DNA of 64,000 nt from Papilionanthe hookeriana x Papilionanthe teres. Lineage: Eukaryota > Streptophyta > Magnoliopsida > Asparagales > Orchidaceae. The notes under the pieces are model-generated. The model worked only from the letters and a program-made list of their open reading frames with translations, made no database searches and was not told the DNA's origin. This document shows, in pieces, positions 63,873 through 64,000 of the stretch (positions within the stretch are counted from its first letter, which is position 1; each line of letters starts with the position of its first letter). The position numbers were made by a program, and so were the translations under genes. The DNA lies in contig CM040429.1 of the NCBI GenBank assembly GCA_022702705.1, positions 7,015,419 through 7,079,418 on the forward strand, written 5' to 3'.

Positions 63873-64000
63873 CGACATAAGGTCTACAACTGAGTATGTT
63901 TTTACTCTTGGCGAAAGGCCTATATGTTGGAAATCTACGATTCAATCTATTGTGGCATTATCTATAACTGAAATTGAGTACATGGCAGTAGCTGAAGATG
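63840..64000 (+). pseudogene. Copia RNase H, start only
   Basis: In shifted frames EYAN-DYAGDL and RSTTEYVFTLGERPICWKST then ITEIEYMAVAED match the copia RNase H core. The window ends inside it. Confidence 0.75.

Larger units (their letters stand above)
59690..64000 (+). mobile_element. Ty1/copia LTR retrotransposon, degraded, cut by the window end
   Basis: The order is 5' LTR (start uncertain, end about 60155), primer site at 60158-60170, gag with zinc knuckle, protease, integrase, reverse transcriptase and RNase H start, with integrase before reverse transcriptase as in copia. Several stops and shifts break the polyprotein. The 3' LTR lies beyond the window, so age and target duplication cannot be judged. 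Confidence 0.9.

Noticed and set aside
1..64000. CRISPR arrays, bacterial operons, phage or defence systems
   Set aside because: The sequence is plant nuclear DNA. The repeats found are transposons, microsatellites and minisatellites, with no spacer-repeat array.
1..64000. tRNA or rRNA genes
   Set aside because: The only A/B-box pairs seen are inside SINE-like elements without a full cloverleaf.

Overview
The window is nuclear DNA of a flowering plant. Spliced genes have GT-AG introns and plant-type proteins (proteasome alpha-6, a DUF1677 protein, an intronless CCX-type cation/calcium exchanger). The spaces between are filled with plant transposons: Ty3/gypsy and Ty1/copia LTR elements, RTE-type LINEs, tRNA-derived SINEs, hAT-like and 9-bp-TSD MITEs. 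I cannot fix the species. Intergenic DNA is AT-rich, and the real coding exons stand out against it.

Layout. 1-4849: no recognised gene; it lies upstream of, or in an intron of, the first gene. 4850-24227 (+): the last six exons of a proteasome subunit alpha type-6 gene (PAA). Together they encode the C-terminal two thirds of the protein and are spread over 19.4 kb, because the introns hold a tandem 470-bp triplication, a gag-type gypsy element, an antisense 6-kb gypsy element (itself carrying a SINE and a hAT-like MITE), and several MITEs. 24228-33000: AT-rich intergenic DNA with an isolated exon-like segment, a diverged 1.3-kb segmental duplication, two solo LTRs and a truncated LTR of one family. 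One solo LTR sits inside a MITE with a perfect 5-bp target duplication. 33029-33926 (+): a DUF1677 gene with TATA box, probable 5'-UTR intron, a 41-codon upstream ORF and a possible distant last exon at 36882. 34000-40400: degenerate repeats and LTR fragments, then a hAT-like MITE just upstream of the next promoter. 40713-42644 (+): complete single-exon CCX-type exchanger of 643 residues. 43270-50235: SINE, LINE and MITE remnants. 50929-54179 (-): several phase-compatible exons of a gene I do not recognise, with MITEs in its introns. 54700-58680: two short non-autonomous LTR elements, one copia-like with a 36-bp minisatellite. 59690-64000 (+): 5' LTR, gag, protease, integrase, reverse transcriptase and the start of RNase H of a degraded Ty1/copia element cut by the window end.

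The cellular genes look unrelated in function: protein turnover, membrane ion exchange, and one family of unknown function. There is no operon or gene cluster. The main interest is the layered transposon history, which target-site duplications resolve into several clear nestings, and the way insertions press on splice sites and promoters. I found no convincing new biological system.
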